From positions 1-15,185 of the forward strand of contig DAOTYX010000048.1 of assembly GCA_034434635.1 (NCBI GenBank): a DNA stretch of 15,185 nt. The letters are read 5' to 3'. Shown here one piece after another: positions 1 to 7,232 of this stretch. A program made the translations under genes and the position numbers. The notes beneath the pieces are model-generated. The model did not search any database and was not told where the DNA came from. It saw only the letters and a list, made by a program, of their open reading frames with translations. The stretch comes from DAOTYX01 sp034434635 (lineage in GTDB: Bacteria; Chloroflexota; Anaerolineae; B4-G1; DUEL01). The number at the start of each line of letters is the position of its first letter. Within the stretch, counting starts at the first letter, position 1.

Positions 1-266
1 CTGTCAAAGCGGCGACTCCGTCGCCGCAGTCCAAAGTCGGCGCTGTCAAAGCGGCTTTGGATTGCGCCGGCACGACGGCGCTTTCAAAGCGGCGACTCCG
101 TCGCCGCAGTCCAAAGTCGGCGCTTTCAAAGCGGCGACTCCGTCGCCGCAATCCAAAAGCGGCTTTGGATTGCGCCGGCACGACGGCGCTTTCAAAGCGG
201 CGACTCTGTCGCCGCAGTCCAAAGTCGGCGCTGTCAAAGCGGCGACTCCGTCACCGCAGTCCAAAA
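1..266. repeat. Tandem array of 42-bp hairpin-forming repeats
   Basis: Units of 42 bp start at about 1, 81, 123, 189 and 231, with a shortened unit at 43. The core of each full unit is a near-perfect hairpin: an 8-bp stem GCGGCGAC/GTCGCCGC around a 3-nt loop (9-27, 89-107, 131-149, 197-215, 239-257). The last copy has one stem mismatch and the fourth has TCT instead of TCC in the loop. Two spacer variants carry further hairpins; in 150-171 an 8-bp stem AATCCAAA/TTTGGATT encloses 6 nt, and 172-189 has GCGCCG/CGGCGC. Open frames across the array are repeats of the same short peptide and are not credible genes. The array is cut by the window start and stops just before the ribosome binding site of the next gene. 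I see no sigma70-type promoter in it. Confidence 0.9.
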
Positions 267-268
267 CC

Positions 269-274
269 AGAGGA
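269..274 (+). promoter_or_regulatory. Ribosome binding site of the EamA transporter gene
   Basis: AGAGGA lies 5 nt before the ATG at 280 and supports that start. It sits only a few bases after the last hairpin repeat, so the repeats would form the mRNA leader if transcription starts further upstream. Confidence 0.6.
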
Positions 275-279
275 CTTTC

Positions 280-1236
280 ATGAGCAGCCATCCCGATGAA
301 CCGATTGTAGGTGAAGCAGGCCATTTGTCAAGCCGTCCGCCCCTCCCGCCGCCGCTGGGGCTACTGCTGGGGGTACTGGCCGCCTCGACGGCTTCGCCGC
401 TGATCCGGCTGGCCCAGCAGGAGGCGGTCTCGCTGGCGGTGGCTGCCTGGCGGATGCTGCTGGCAGCGTTGCTGCTTGCCCCCTACGCGCTGACCGCGCG
501 CCGCGCGGAACTGCGCAGCATGACGCGAAGGGAGTGGGTGCTGGCGCTGATCTCGGGGCTTTTCCTGGCCCTGCACTTCGCCACCTGGATCAGTTCCCTT
601 GCCCTGACCTCAGTGGCCGTCTCCGTCGTTCTGGTGGCGACCAGCCCGCTGTGGGTGGGACTGATCTCCCATCTCTTCCTCGGCGAACGACTGAGCCGGT
701 CTCAGGCACTGGGGTTGGCCGTAGCCCTGGCGGGGTCGGCGGTGATCGGGTTCGGCGATGCCGGGCAGGGGACGCACCGGCTGGTGGGGGACGGCCTGGC
801 CCTGGCAGGAGCGCTGTCGGCAGCCGGCTATTTCCTGATCGGGCGGCGGCTGCGGACACGGCTCTCCCTCGTCGGCTACGTCTTCCCAGTCTACGGAACG
901 GCAGCGGTCGCACTGCTGCTGACCGCCGGGTTGCGAGGCGTGCCGATGGCCGGATACGCCCCTATCACCTGGCTGTGGCTGCTGCTCCTGGCAATCGGGC
1001 CGCAGATTCTGGGCCACTCGTCGCTCAACTGGGCCCTACGCCACGTCTCAGCGACCTTCGTCACACTGGCCACACTGGGCGAGCCCATCGGCTCGACGCT
1101 GCTGGCCTGGCTGATCCTGCGGGAAGCGCCGGGGTGGAGCGCCGTGCTCGGGGGAGGACTGATCCTGATCGGCATCATGGTGGCCGGGCGGAGCGAGCCG
1201 ACCGCTTCCTTGTCAAATCGCCCGAATCGGCTATAA
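280..1236 (+). CDS. EamA/DMT family transporter (drug/metabolite exporter type)
   Basis: A 318-residue inner-membrane protein of the drug/metabolite transporter superfamily. It shows about ten hydrophobic segments in two EamA repeats: roughly residues 25-155 and 168-302. The first repeat ends near 'LGERLS' (residues 134-139) and the second near 'LGEPIG' (266-271), which is the usual place of this conserved turn. The first ~24 residues are a Pro-rich cytoplasmic tail. ATG at 280 has a good ribosome binding site. The substrate cannot be told from sequence; family members export amino acids, metabolites or drugs. It is a single gene, with hairpin repeats upstream and a tRNA gene starting 11 bp downstream, whose promoter overlaps the 3' end of this frame. 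Confidence 0.9.
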   Translation: MSSHPDEPIVGEAGHLSSRPPLPPPLGLLLGVLAASTASPLIRLAQQEAVSLAVAAWRMLLAALLLAPYALTARRAELRSMTRREWVLALISGLFLALHFATWISSLALTSVAVSVVLVATSPLWVGLISHLFLGERLSRSQALGLAVALAGSAVIGFGDAGQGTHRLVGDGLALAGALSAAGYFLIGRRLRTRLSLVGYVFPVYGTAAVALLLTAGLRGVPMAGYAPITWLWLLLLAIGPQILGHSSLNWALRHVSATFVTLATLGEPIGSTLLAWLILREAPGWSAVLGGGLILIGIMVAGRSEPTASLSNRPNRL

Positions 1237-1237
1237 T
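1210..1237 (+). promoter_or_regulatory. Sigma70-type promoter of the tRNA-Pro gene
   Basis: TTGTCA (1210-1215) and TATAAT (1232-1237) are separated by 16 bp. The predicted transcription start (about 1244) is a few bases before the mature tRNA 5' end at 1248. The whole promoter is inside the last codons of the EamA gene, and the -10 box contains that gene's stop codon TAA (1234-1236). Confidence 0.8.
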
Positions 1238-1247
1238 ACGCCTCCGA

Positions 1248-1325
1248 CGGGGCGTAGCGCAGTCCGGTTAGCGCGCACGGTTCGGGACCGTGAGGTCGGC
1301 GGTCCAAATCCGCCCGCCCCGACCA
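1248..1325 (+). tRNA. tRNA-Pro, anticodon CGG
   Basis: A full cloverleaf can be drawn. The acceptor stem is CGGGGCG (1248-1254) with CGCCCCG (1315-1321), discriminator A1322 and an encoded CCA (1323-1325). The C1-G72 pair and A73 are typical of bacterial tRNA-Pro. The D arm is GCGC/GCGC. The anticodon stem CACGG/CCGTG encloses loop TTCGGGA, giving anticodon CGG that reads the codon CCG. The T stem is GGCGG/CCGCC (1298-1302, 1310-1314). Its loop is TCCAAAT, so position 55 is C instead of the near-universal U that becomes pseudouridine. Confidence 0.93.
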
Positions 1326-1335
1326 GAGAGACAGA

Positions 1336-1364
1336 ACCTCCGAGGCCCTCAAGGCCTCGGAGGT
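1336..1364. terminator. Perfect 12-bp hairpin between convergent tRNA-Pro and rsmD
   Basis: ACCTCCGAGGCC (1336-1347) pairs completely with 1353-1364 around a 5-nt loop. It begins 11 bp after the tRNA CCA and reaches into the last codons of rsmD. No long T run follows on the plus strand; on the minus strand the following bases are T/C-rich. A bidirectional terminator is the likely role, inferred from position. Confidence 0.6.
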
Positions 1365-1903
1365 CTGCTGTAGAAGCAGAGCATCACTCCACCATACCGC
1401 CGCTGGTCGAAAAGGCGCAGGTTCACCAGCGGGAGATCCTCAAACTCGCGGGGGTGAATCTGGGCAATAGCCCAGCCATCCTCAACCAGCCAATCCGGAC
1501 GGTCATCCAGCGCCCGCAGCGTCTCCGCCCACAGGCCGCGGTATTGCGGAGGGGCGATATAGATGTAGTTGAAGGGCTCCGCCTCGCCGGACAGGAAGGC
1601 GAAGACATCCGCGCGCACCACCCGCGCAGTGTCCGTCAGGCCCGTGAGGGCCAGATTCTCCCGCAGCGTACGCAGCGCCGGGACGCCTCGTTCCACAAAG
1701 ACCGCTTCCGTTGCCCCCCGGCTGAGCGCCTCAATACCTACCTGTCCTGTGCCAGCGAACAGGTCGAGGAAGCGGCATCCGACGACCCTATCCCCCAGGA
1801 TGCTGAACAGCGCTGACTTGGCCCGGTCGGTCATCGGCCGTGTGCCACCGCCTGGGACCGAACGCAGCCTTCTGCCCTTCGCCTTCCCTGTGATAACCCT
1901 CAT
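1349..1903 (-). CDS. rsmD: 16S rRNA (guanine(966)-N(2))-methyltransferase RsmD
   Basis: A 184-residue class I SAM-dependent methyltransferase that modifies G966 of 16S rRNA during 30S assembly. The start chosen is the ATG at 1903, giving the family N-terminus 'MRVITGKAKGRRL', normal RsmD length and AGGGA just upstream. The open frame reaches back to a GTG at 2014, but those 37 extra residues do not fit the family. Residues 10-35 hold the conserved 'RRLRSVPGGGTRPMTDRAK' segment, and the SAM-binding motif 'LDLFAGTGQVGIEAL' is at 46-60. The catalytic motif, normally DPPY/F, reads 'IAPPQY' (116-121), with Ala for the acidic residue and an inserted Gln. I recall this variant from other Chloroflexi but could not check. 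It is divergent from rel, and their promoters overlap. Confidence 0.9.
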   Translation of the reverse strand: MRVITGKAKGRRLRSVPGGGTRPMTDRAKSALFSILGDRVVGCRFLDLFAGTGQVGIEALSRGATEAVFVERGVPALRTLRENLALTGLTDTARVVRADVFAFLSGEAEPFNYIYIAPPQYRGLWAETLRALDDRPDWLVEDGWAIAQIHPREFEDLPLVNLRLFDQRRYGGVMLCFYSRPPRP

Positions 1904-2022
1904 CTTCCCTGACACTCCCTTGATGCGGCCGGCGGTTGAAGCCGCGAGCAACACCAGCGAAGGCCGCCTGCGCGGCCGGGTCCACACCCAGCGGCGCCCC
2001 TCGACTCCGCTCACGGGCCCTT

Positions 2023-2051
2023 ACTATACCCCCAAGATCGCCCATTGACAA
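2023..2051 (-). promoter_or_regulatory. rsmD promoter
   Basis: Read on the minus strand: TTGTCA (2051-2046), 17 bp, TATAGT (2028-2023). The predicted start near 2016 gives an rsmD leader of about 110 nt, long for this compact genome. The -35 box overlaps the -35 box of the rel promoter on the other strand. I see no clear riboswitch-like fold in the leader. Confidence 0.6.
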
Positions 2052-2072
2052 ACGGCCTGTTGGGTCTATACT
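2045..2072 (+). promoter_or_regulatory. rel promoter
   Basis: Consensus TTGACA (2045-2050), 16 bp, TATACT (2067-2072). The predicted transcription start near 2079 leaves a leader of about 28 nt before the ATG at 2107. Bases 2046-2050 are shared with the oppositely oriented rsmD -35 box. Confidence 0.75.
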
Positions 2073-2106
2073 GTACGGTTTAAGCCAGCCAGGTCAGGTA
2101 ACAGGG

Positions 2107-4263
2107 ATGAGCCAGCCGGTAGCACTCCGCGTAGAGGACATCCTGGCGCAGACAGAAGCGCCCGATGAGGAACAGGCGCTCATTCGCCGCGCCTACGACT
2201 TCGCCGCCGCCGCACATGAGGGCCAGTTCCGCCGCTCGGGCGAGCCCTACATCCAACATAGCCTGGCAGTGGCCCTGTTGCTGGCCGAACTGCACATGGA
2301 CGGGGAGACCATCGCTGCTGGTCTCCTCCACGATGTGGTGGAGGATTGTGGGGTCGCAGTGCCAGAACTGGCGCAAGCCTTTGGGCCTACGGTGGCGCGG
2401 ATGGTGGATGGGGTCACGAAACTCCAGGAAATCAACCGTCTGGGCCGTATGGGGGAGGCAGAACGAGACGAACAGGAACTGGAAAGCCTGCGCAAGTCCT
2501 TCATGGCGATGGCGCGGGACGCGCGGGTGATGCTGATCAAACTGGCCGATCGTCTGCACAATATGCGCACACTGGAACACCTGCCGCCAGAGTCGCAACA
2601 ACGGCTGTCACGGGAGACGATGCAGATCTACGCCCCACTGGCTAACCGTCTGGGCATCTGGCGCTGGAAGGGGGAACTGGAGGACCTGGCCTTCCGCTGG
2701 CTGGACCCGGAGACGTACGCCACCATCGCCGAACAGGTGATCACGCGTGAGCCGGAACGAGAGGCCGCGATCGAGCGACACATCGCTTTGCTCCAACACC
2801 ACCTGCGGTTGGAAGGGTTGACCGCCGAGATCAGCGGCCGCCCCAAACACATCTACAGCATCTACCGCAAGATGGTACGCAAGGGCATCCCCCTGGAGCG
2901 CGTCTACGACATCCGCGCTATTCGCGTCATCGTGGACACGATCTCCGACTGCTATCAGGCGCTGGGCACCATCCACAACCTGTGGACCCCCATCCCCGGC
3001 GAGTTCGACGACTACATCGCCTCCCCCAAGGAGAACATGTACCAGTCGCTGCACACGGCGGTGGTTGGCATCGGCGGTAAACCGCTGGAGGTGCAGATTC
3101 GTACCCACTACATGCACCGCATCGCCGAGTACGGTATCGCTGCACACTGGCGGTACAAAGAGGGCACCCGCCGTGACCGCGAGTTTGAGGAGAAAATCGC
3201 TGCCCTGCGTGCGCAGATTGAGGCGCGAGGCGAGACGGAGGATGCTGGCGAATTCGTCGAGTCAGTCACCACCGACCTGTTCGAGGATCAGGTCTACGTC
3301 TTTACCCCCAAAGGCCGGGTGGTCGAACTGCCGGCGGGGGCCACGCCGATTGACTTCGCCTATGCCATCCACACCGAGATTGGTCACCGCGCGCGCGGGG
3401 CGAAGGTGAACGGCCGCTGGGTCTCCCTGGACTATACGTTACGGACCGGCGACCAGGTGGAGATCATCACCGCCAAGCGGGATGCTCCCCGCCGGGACTG
3501 GCTCAACCCGGCGCTGGGCTACGTCAAGACCGCGCGCGCACGCGCCAAGATCCGTCAGTGGTTCCGCAAGCAGGACCGGGAGCAAAACATCTCCGCCGGG
3601 CGGGCCATCTTAGAGCGCGAACTGAAACGCCTTGGCCTGCCGGAAATCCCCTACGATACCATCGCTCGCCTGTTTGACTACGACAAGACCGAGGACTTCC
3701 TGGCAGCGGTGGGTTTCGGGGACCTCAACAGCCAGCAGATCACCGCGCGGGTCACTGAGATGCAGCGACGTGAGGCCCAGGCGCAGGCCACCCTGCCCCC
3801 CCCGGCTCCGCTCCCCCCGCCACCTTCCCATCAGGTGCAGGTGCTGGGAACCGGCGGCCTGCTCACCCGCCTGGCGCTGTGCTGCAACCCCCTCCCCGGC
3901 GAACCTATCATCGGCTACGTGACGCGAGGGCGAGGTATCACCATCCACAAGCGGGACTGCCCCAACGTGATCAACGTGCGCGACCCCGAACGGCTGATCC
4001 AGGTGACGTGGGGCACCAAAGCCGCGACCACACCGGTCATGGTCGTCGTGCAGGCCTACGATCGCGCGGGCCTACTCCACGACATCAGCGGCGTGGTGAG
4101 CCGGGAGAAGATCAATATCTCCGGCCTGAACGTCGTCCGCGAGCGGAACCTGACAACGCTCTACCTGACGCTGGAGATTACGGACATCGGCCAGTTGGGA
4201 CGGGTGCTGGCTCGCATCAGCAACGTGCCGAACGTCATCGAGGTGGCGCGACAGGTGCGGTGA
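2107..4263 (+). CDS. rel: Bifunctional (p)ppGpp synthetase/hydrolase, RelA/SpoT family
   Basis: A 718-residue cytosolic stringent-response enzyme that makes (p)ppGpp from ATP and GTP/GDP and can hydrolyse it. Start ATG 2107 gives the usual N-terminus; the frame is open to 1936, but that part lies across the promoter. Domains in order: HD hydrolase about 25-180, with H51, 'HDVVED' (75-80) and 'LADRLHNM' (146-153), all metal-site residues intact; synthetase about 240-345, with 'RPKHIYSIYRKM' and 'GEFDDYIA' (298-305) and 'YQSLHT' (312-317); TGS about 393-455; helical part; a Pro-rich linker (564-573); Zn-finger/RIS region with C592, C593, H614 and C618; ACT about 644-716. The synthetase loop is of the acidic EXDD type (299-302), which in the literature goes with monofunctional RelA, whereas bifunctional Rel/SpoT carry RXKD. 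It is monocistronic and followed by a hairpin. Confidence 0.95.
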   Translation: MSQPVALRVEDILAQTEAPDEEQALIRRAYDFAAAAHEGQFRRSGEPYIQHSLAVALLLAELHMDGETIAAGLLHDVVEDCGVAVPELAQAFGPTVARMVDGVTKLQEINRLGRMGEAERDEQELESLRKSFMAMARDARVMLIKLADRLHNMRTLEHLPPESQQRLSRETMQIYAPLANRLGIWRWKGELEDLAFRWLDPETYATIAEQVITREPEREAAIERHIALLQHHLRLEGLTAEISGRPKHIYSIYRKMVRKGIPLERVYDIRAIRVIVDTISDCYQALGTIHNLWTPIPGEFDDYIASPKENMYQSLHTAVVGIGGKPLEVQIRTHYMHRIAEYGIAAHWRYKEGTRRDREFEEKIAALRAQIEARGETEDAGEFVESVTTDLFEDQVYVFTPKGRVVELPAGATPIDFAYAIHTEIGHRARGAKVNGRWVSLDYTLRTGDQVEIITAKRDAPRRDWLNPALGYVKTARARAKIRQWFRKQDREQNISAGRAILERELKRLGLPEIPYDTIARLFDYDKTEDFLAAVGFGDLNSQQITARVTEMQRREAQAQATLPPPAPLPPPPSHQVQVLGTGGLLTRLALCCNPLPGEPIIGYVTRGRGITIHKRDCPNVINVRDPERLIQVTWGTKAATTPVMVVVQAYDRAGLLHDISGVVSREKINISGLNVVRERNLTTLYLTLEITDIGQLGRVLARISNVPNVIEVARQVR

Positions 4264-4265
4264 CG

Positions 4266-4295
4266 TTTCGCGCCATTGGGCGCAATAGCGTGAAA
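4266..4295. terminator. Hairpin between convergent rel and glycosyltransferase genes
   Basis: TTTCGCGC (4266-4273) pairs with GCGTGAAA (4288-4295, one G-U), and then ATTG with CAAT after one mismatch, around a GGCG loop. It starts 2 bp after the rel stop. The outer stem gives TTTC...GAAA ends on both strands but no long U run. It is likely the terminator of rel, and perhaps of the operon coming from the other side. Confidence 0.55.
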
Positions 4296-4352
4296 GGAGT
4301 ATCCCAACAACCGTAGGGTGGCATCCCAGCGACACCCGCCGTCGGCGCGCGG

Positions 4353-5096
4353 TCAAGCCTGCCGCAGGCGATGGTATTTCACCCCCTCGTACCAGGCCAT
4401 CAACAGGCTAAGCCGCAAGCCGTGAAGTCCATCCCGTACCCCACGCAGGGTAACGAACCGCCACCAGAAGTGGCGCAGCGCCTGCAGGTAAGGGGTGTAC
4501 AGACGCGCGCGCACCCCCTCCTGGCGCAGAATCTCCACATCATAGGCCGTGTACTTCTCCTGCCGGGCGATGAAATCGGCCACGCTGTCGTAATTGTAGT
4601 GCACGAGAGGGTGGGAGAGATACCCTGCCACCCCGTCCACAACGGTGACCTCGTGGACCGGCCGCTCCCAGCGCACGCGGTCAGGCCGCACCAGGCGCAT
4701 CTGATAGTCGGGGTACCAACCTGCGCCCAAAGTGAGACGCCCAAAGATGTAGTTGTGGCGCGGCACCCACCAGGCCACCTCTGGCCGTGAAGACGAGACC
4801 ACCCGCAACACCTCCTCCGCCAGTTCCGGCGTCGCCCGCTCGTCGGCATCCACAAAGAAGACCCAATCCGCTGCGACCCTCTCCAGGGCCGCGTTCCGCT
4901 GCCGGGCGTAGTTCTCGAAGGGGTGCTGGAACACCTCCGCTCCGGCCTGACGGGCAATTTCCACCGTCCGGTCGCTGCTGAAGGAGTCGAACACCACCCG
5001 CCGGGGGGCCCAGTCAAGGCTCTCCAGGCAAGGGCCGATGTTGCGCTCCTCGTTCAGGGTAAGCACGACCGCAGCCAGAGGAGGGATATCACTCAT
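4353..5096 (-). CDS. Family 2 glycosyltransferase, WaaE/KdtX-like
   Basis: A 247-residue GT-A fold glycosyltransferase that would move a sugar from an NDP-sugar onto an envelope glycan or lipid. The N-terminal motif 'VVLTLNEERNI' (10-20) and the nucleotide-binding 'DADE' (83-86) are clear. 'WYPDYQMRLVRP' and 'PVHE' downstream are typical of the small WaaE/LPS-core-like subgroup. The C-terminus is a basic, aromatic-rich helix likely to sit on the membrane. Start ATG 5096 overlaps the upstream gene's stop in an ATGA. It is the last gene of the eight-gene operon. Donor and acceptor are unknown; LPS core itself is not implied, as Chloroflexota generally lack typical LPS. Confidence 0.85.
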   Translation of the reverse strand: MSDIPPLAAVVLTLNEERNIGPCLESLDWAPRRVVFDSFSSDRTVEIARQAGAEVFQHPFENYARQRNAALERVAADWVFFVDADERATPELAEEVLRVVSSSRPEVAWWVPRHNYIFGRLTLGAGWYPDYQMRLVRPDRVRWERPVHEVTVVDGVAGYLSHPLVHYNYDSVADFIARQEKYTAYDVEILRQEGVRARLYTPYLQALRHFWWRFVTLRGVRDGLHGLRLSLLMAWYEGVKYHRLRQA

Positions 5097-6016
5097 CCGT
5101 CAGGCTCCCCGTCACCGCCCCAGGCGCGCAACACCCGCTCACAGGCAACGACCATCTCCGGTGACGCGCCGCGCATACGTCGCTGCATGCCGGCGCGAAC
5201 CATCGCCCGCGCCACCCCCCAGCGCAGGGGGCCACACAGGCGCCGGTACAGCCGCGCCCGGCTGGTCCACAGGTTCACGAACGAGGGGATACGCACCTGC
5301 CCGGTAGACTGGCCGGCGTAATGGACCACCTCCGCTGCAGGCACGCAAAGGGCGCGCCAACCAGCGCGGCGCATGCGCCAGCACCAGTCCACCTCTTCGC
5401 AGTACATCCGATACCCTTCGTCCAGCAGGCCCACCTGGCGCACCGCCTCGACGCGCACCATCATCGCCGCGCCCAGCGGGTGGTCAACCCAGAAGGGTTG
5501 CGACCCCGTGTACCGTCGAACCAGGTAACGGCCGTTGAGCGGGCTCTCGTAGAGGCGGGCCGGCAGGGGAAAGAGGTCAAAGGCCAGTTGGGTCAATCCG
5601 GGGAAGCGGAACGCGCCGTGCTGGAGCGAGCCGTCGGCGTTGAACAGTGCTGCCCCGGCCACCGCCGCGCGCGGTTGTGCTTCCAACGCAGCGACGAGCG
5701 CTGCCGTCGCGCCCGGCCGCACCTGGGTGTCGGGATTCAACAGCCAGACATAGCGCAGGCCCTCGTCGGCGAGAAGAAGGCGCAGTGCCCGGTTGTTGCC
5801 GGCAGCGAAGCCCACGTTCTCATCGCTGACCAGAAGGCGGACAGCAGGGAACTCGCGGGCCACCATCTCCGGCGTGCCGTCCGCAGAGCCGTTGTCCACC
5901 ACCCACACCTGGGCCGCCAGCGTCGACCGCTCCAGGTCGGCCCAGAGCGAGCGCAGGCAGGCGGCCAGCAGGTCGCGCACGTTCCAGCTGACGATGACGA
6001 CCGCCAGATCTGTCAT
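5093..6016 (-). CDS. Family 2 glycosyltransferase, rhamnosyltransferase-like (RfbF/WbbL type)
   Basis: A 307-residue inverting glycosyltransferase. It opens with 'MTDLAVVIVSWNVRDLL', followed by 'VVDNGSADGT' (39-48), 'ENVGFAAGNN' (66-75), the metal/nucleotide motif 'NPDT' (94-97), the acceptor-side 'HPLGAAMMV' (179-187) and 'YCEEVDWCWR' (205-214). This set is characteristic of the RfbF/WbbL-type branch, many of which transfer rhamnose from dTDP-rhamnose. The open frame extends to 6148, but that extension would overlap most of the larC end; ATG 6016 lies 4 bp after the larC stop and gives the family N-terminus. It is coupled to the downstream glycosyltransferase by an ATGA overlap. The true sugar is not determinable from sequence. 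Confidence 0.88.
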   Translation of the reverse strand: MTDLAVVIVSWNVRDLLAACLRSLWADLERSTLAAQVWVVDNGSADGTPEMVAREFPAVRLLVSDENVGFAAGNNRALRLLLADEGLRYVWLLNPDTQVRPGATAALVAALEAQPRAAVAGAALFNADGSLQHGAFRFPGLTQLAFDLFPLPARLYESPLNGRYLVRRYTGSQPFWVDHPLGAAMMVRVEAVRQVGLLDEGYRMYCEEVDWCWRMRRAGWRALCVPAAEVVHYAGQSTGQVRIPSFVNLWTSRARLYRRLCGPLRWGVARAMVRAGMQRRMRGASPEMVVACERVLRAWGGDGEPDG

Positions 6017-6020
6017 CCCG

Positions 6021-7232
6021 CTACAACCCCAGTTGGGCGCGGGCGGCCTCCAAAGCCGCCTGATGCACCTCTTTGAGCGGCACACCATGAGCCTGCGCGG
6101 CCTGGCGGACCTCGCGGTACTCCGGAGCCAGGTTGACCACCACCCCACCCCGCCGGGCCACCTTCACCCCCAACGAGCCGTAGGGAGTCTCGACCACCAG
6201 CCGCTCCCGCGAGAGTTTTCGTCGTCGCGCGGCGTGCAGTCGCGCCCCCAATGTCGTCGTCTCGGTGAAGAGCACCGTCAGCGCCTCATCCACCTGCTCG
6301 TCCGGCAGGACAGCGGTCAGTAGCACCCCGGGACGTCCGCGCTTCATCTGCACGGATGTCAGAAAGACATCCAGCGCCCCTGCCGCGAACAGCCGCTCGG
6401 TGACGTGCTCATACCACTGCGGGTTCATGTCGTCTATGTTGGTCTCGATGACGACGACAGCGTCTTCCTCGTCCGGCTCCATTGCTGTCGCCATACCGAT
6501 GGTCACGCGCAGCAGGTTGGGGATGGGGAGATCGCGGCTGCCGGCCCCGTAACCGATCCGCTCCACGCGCATCGGCGGCGCGCCGCCGAAACCGGCAGCC
6601 AATGTGCTGATCAACGCCGCGCCGGTGGGAGTGACCAGTTCCGCTTCGACCTCCCCGCCACAGACAGGCACGCCGCGCAGCAGTTCGAGCGTTGCCGGGG
6701 CAGGCACCGGCAGCAGGCCGTGGGCGCACGCTACCGTGCCATACCCCACGCGCAGCGGGGCGGCGAAGACCCGTTCCACCCCCAACAGGTGCAGCCCGGC
6801 CACCGTGCCCACCACGTCCACGATGGCATCCACCGCCCCCACCTCGTGGAAATGCACCTCGTCAACCGGGACGCCATGGACGTGAGCCTCGGCCTGCGCC
6901 AGACGACGGAAGACGGTCAGGCTATGCTCGCGCACCTCTGACGGCAGGTCGCTGCTGGCGATGATCGCCTCGATCTGCGGCAGATGACGCGCCTCCGCCG
7001 GCCCCGTCACCTCGACGCGCACCTGCGTGCCCCGCAGGCCGCCTCGTCGCACCTCCTGAGCGGTCAGCGTGTAACCCGAAAGCGGGACTCGGCTCAATTC
7101 CGTACGCAGCCGTTCTATTTCCAGCCCTGCGTCCACCAGCGCGCCCAGCAGCATGTCCCCGCTGACCCCAGAGGGGCCGTCGAAGTAAGCCAGGCGCAGT
7201 CCCGCGCCCCCCGACTCGCTGCTACGCTCCAT
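6021..7232 (-). CDS. larC: Nickel-pincer cofactor biosynthesis protein LarC
   Basis: A 403-residue nickel insertase (DUF111 family) that uses CTP to put Ni into the pyridinium bis-thiocarboxylate mononucleotide made by LarB and LarE, the last step to the NPN cofactor of LarA-type racemases. Visible motifs are 'YFDGPSGVSGDMLLGAL' (16-32), 'VDEVHFHEVGAVDAIVDVVG' (123-142), 'VTPTGAAL' (200-207) and 'ETNIDDMNPQWYE' (263-275). The linker near 245-258 joins the two halves in one frame; in Lactobacillus plantarum this protein is made from two frames by programmed frameshifting, which is not needed here. Its ATG overlaps the larB stop by 11 bp, and the glycosyltransferase gene follows after 4 bp. Confidence 0.94.
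   Translation of the reverse strand: MERSSESGGAGLRLAYFDGPSGVSGDMLLGALVDAGLEIERLRTELSRVPLSGYTLTAQEVRRGGLRGTQVRVEVTGPAEARHLPQIEAIIASSDLPSEVREHSLTVFRRLAQAEAHVHGVPVDEVHFHEVGAVDAIVDVVGTVAGLHLLGVERVFAAPLRVGYGTVACAHGLLPVPAPATLELLRGVPVCGGEVEAELVTPTGAALISTLAAGFGGAPPMRVERIGYGAGSRDLPIPNLLRVTIGMATAMEPDEEDAVVVIETNIDDMNPQWYEHVTERLFAAGALDVFLTSVQMKRGRPGVLLTAVLPDEQVDEALTVLFTETTTLGARLHAARRRKLSRERLVVETPYGSLGVKVARRGGVVVNLAPEYREVRQAAQAHGVPLKEVHQAALEAARAQLGL

Noticed and set aside
1..266. CRISPR array
   Set aside because: The units are near-identical tandem copies without unique spacers, and no cas gene is present.
46..324. Repetitive frames of 73-92 residues on both strands
   Set aside because: They are translations of the 42-bp hairpin repeats; the peptide simply follows the repeat period.
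1904..2014. N-terminal extension of RsmD from GTG 2014
   Set aside because: The 37 residues do not fit the family, the codon would lie at the predicted transcription start, and ATG 1903 gives the canonical N-terminus.
2059..2065. GTTGGGT heptamer as a possible attC R box
   Set aside because: It lies in the spacer of the rel promoter and has no partner heptamer or stem around it.
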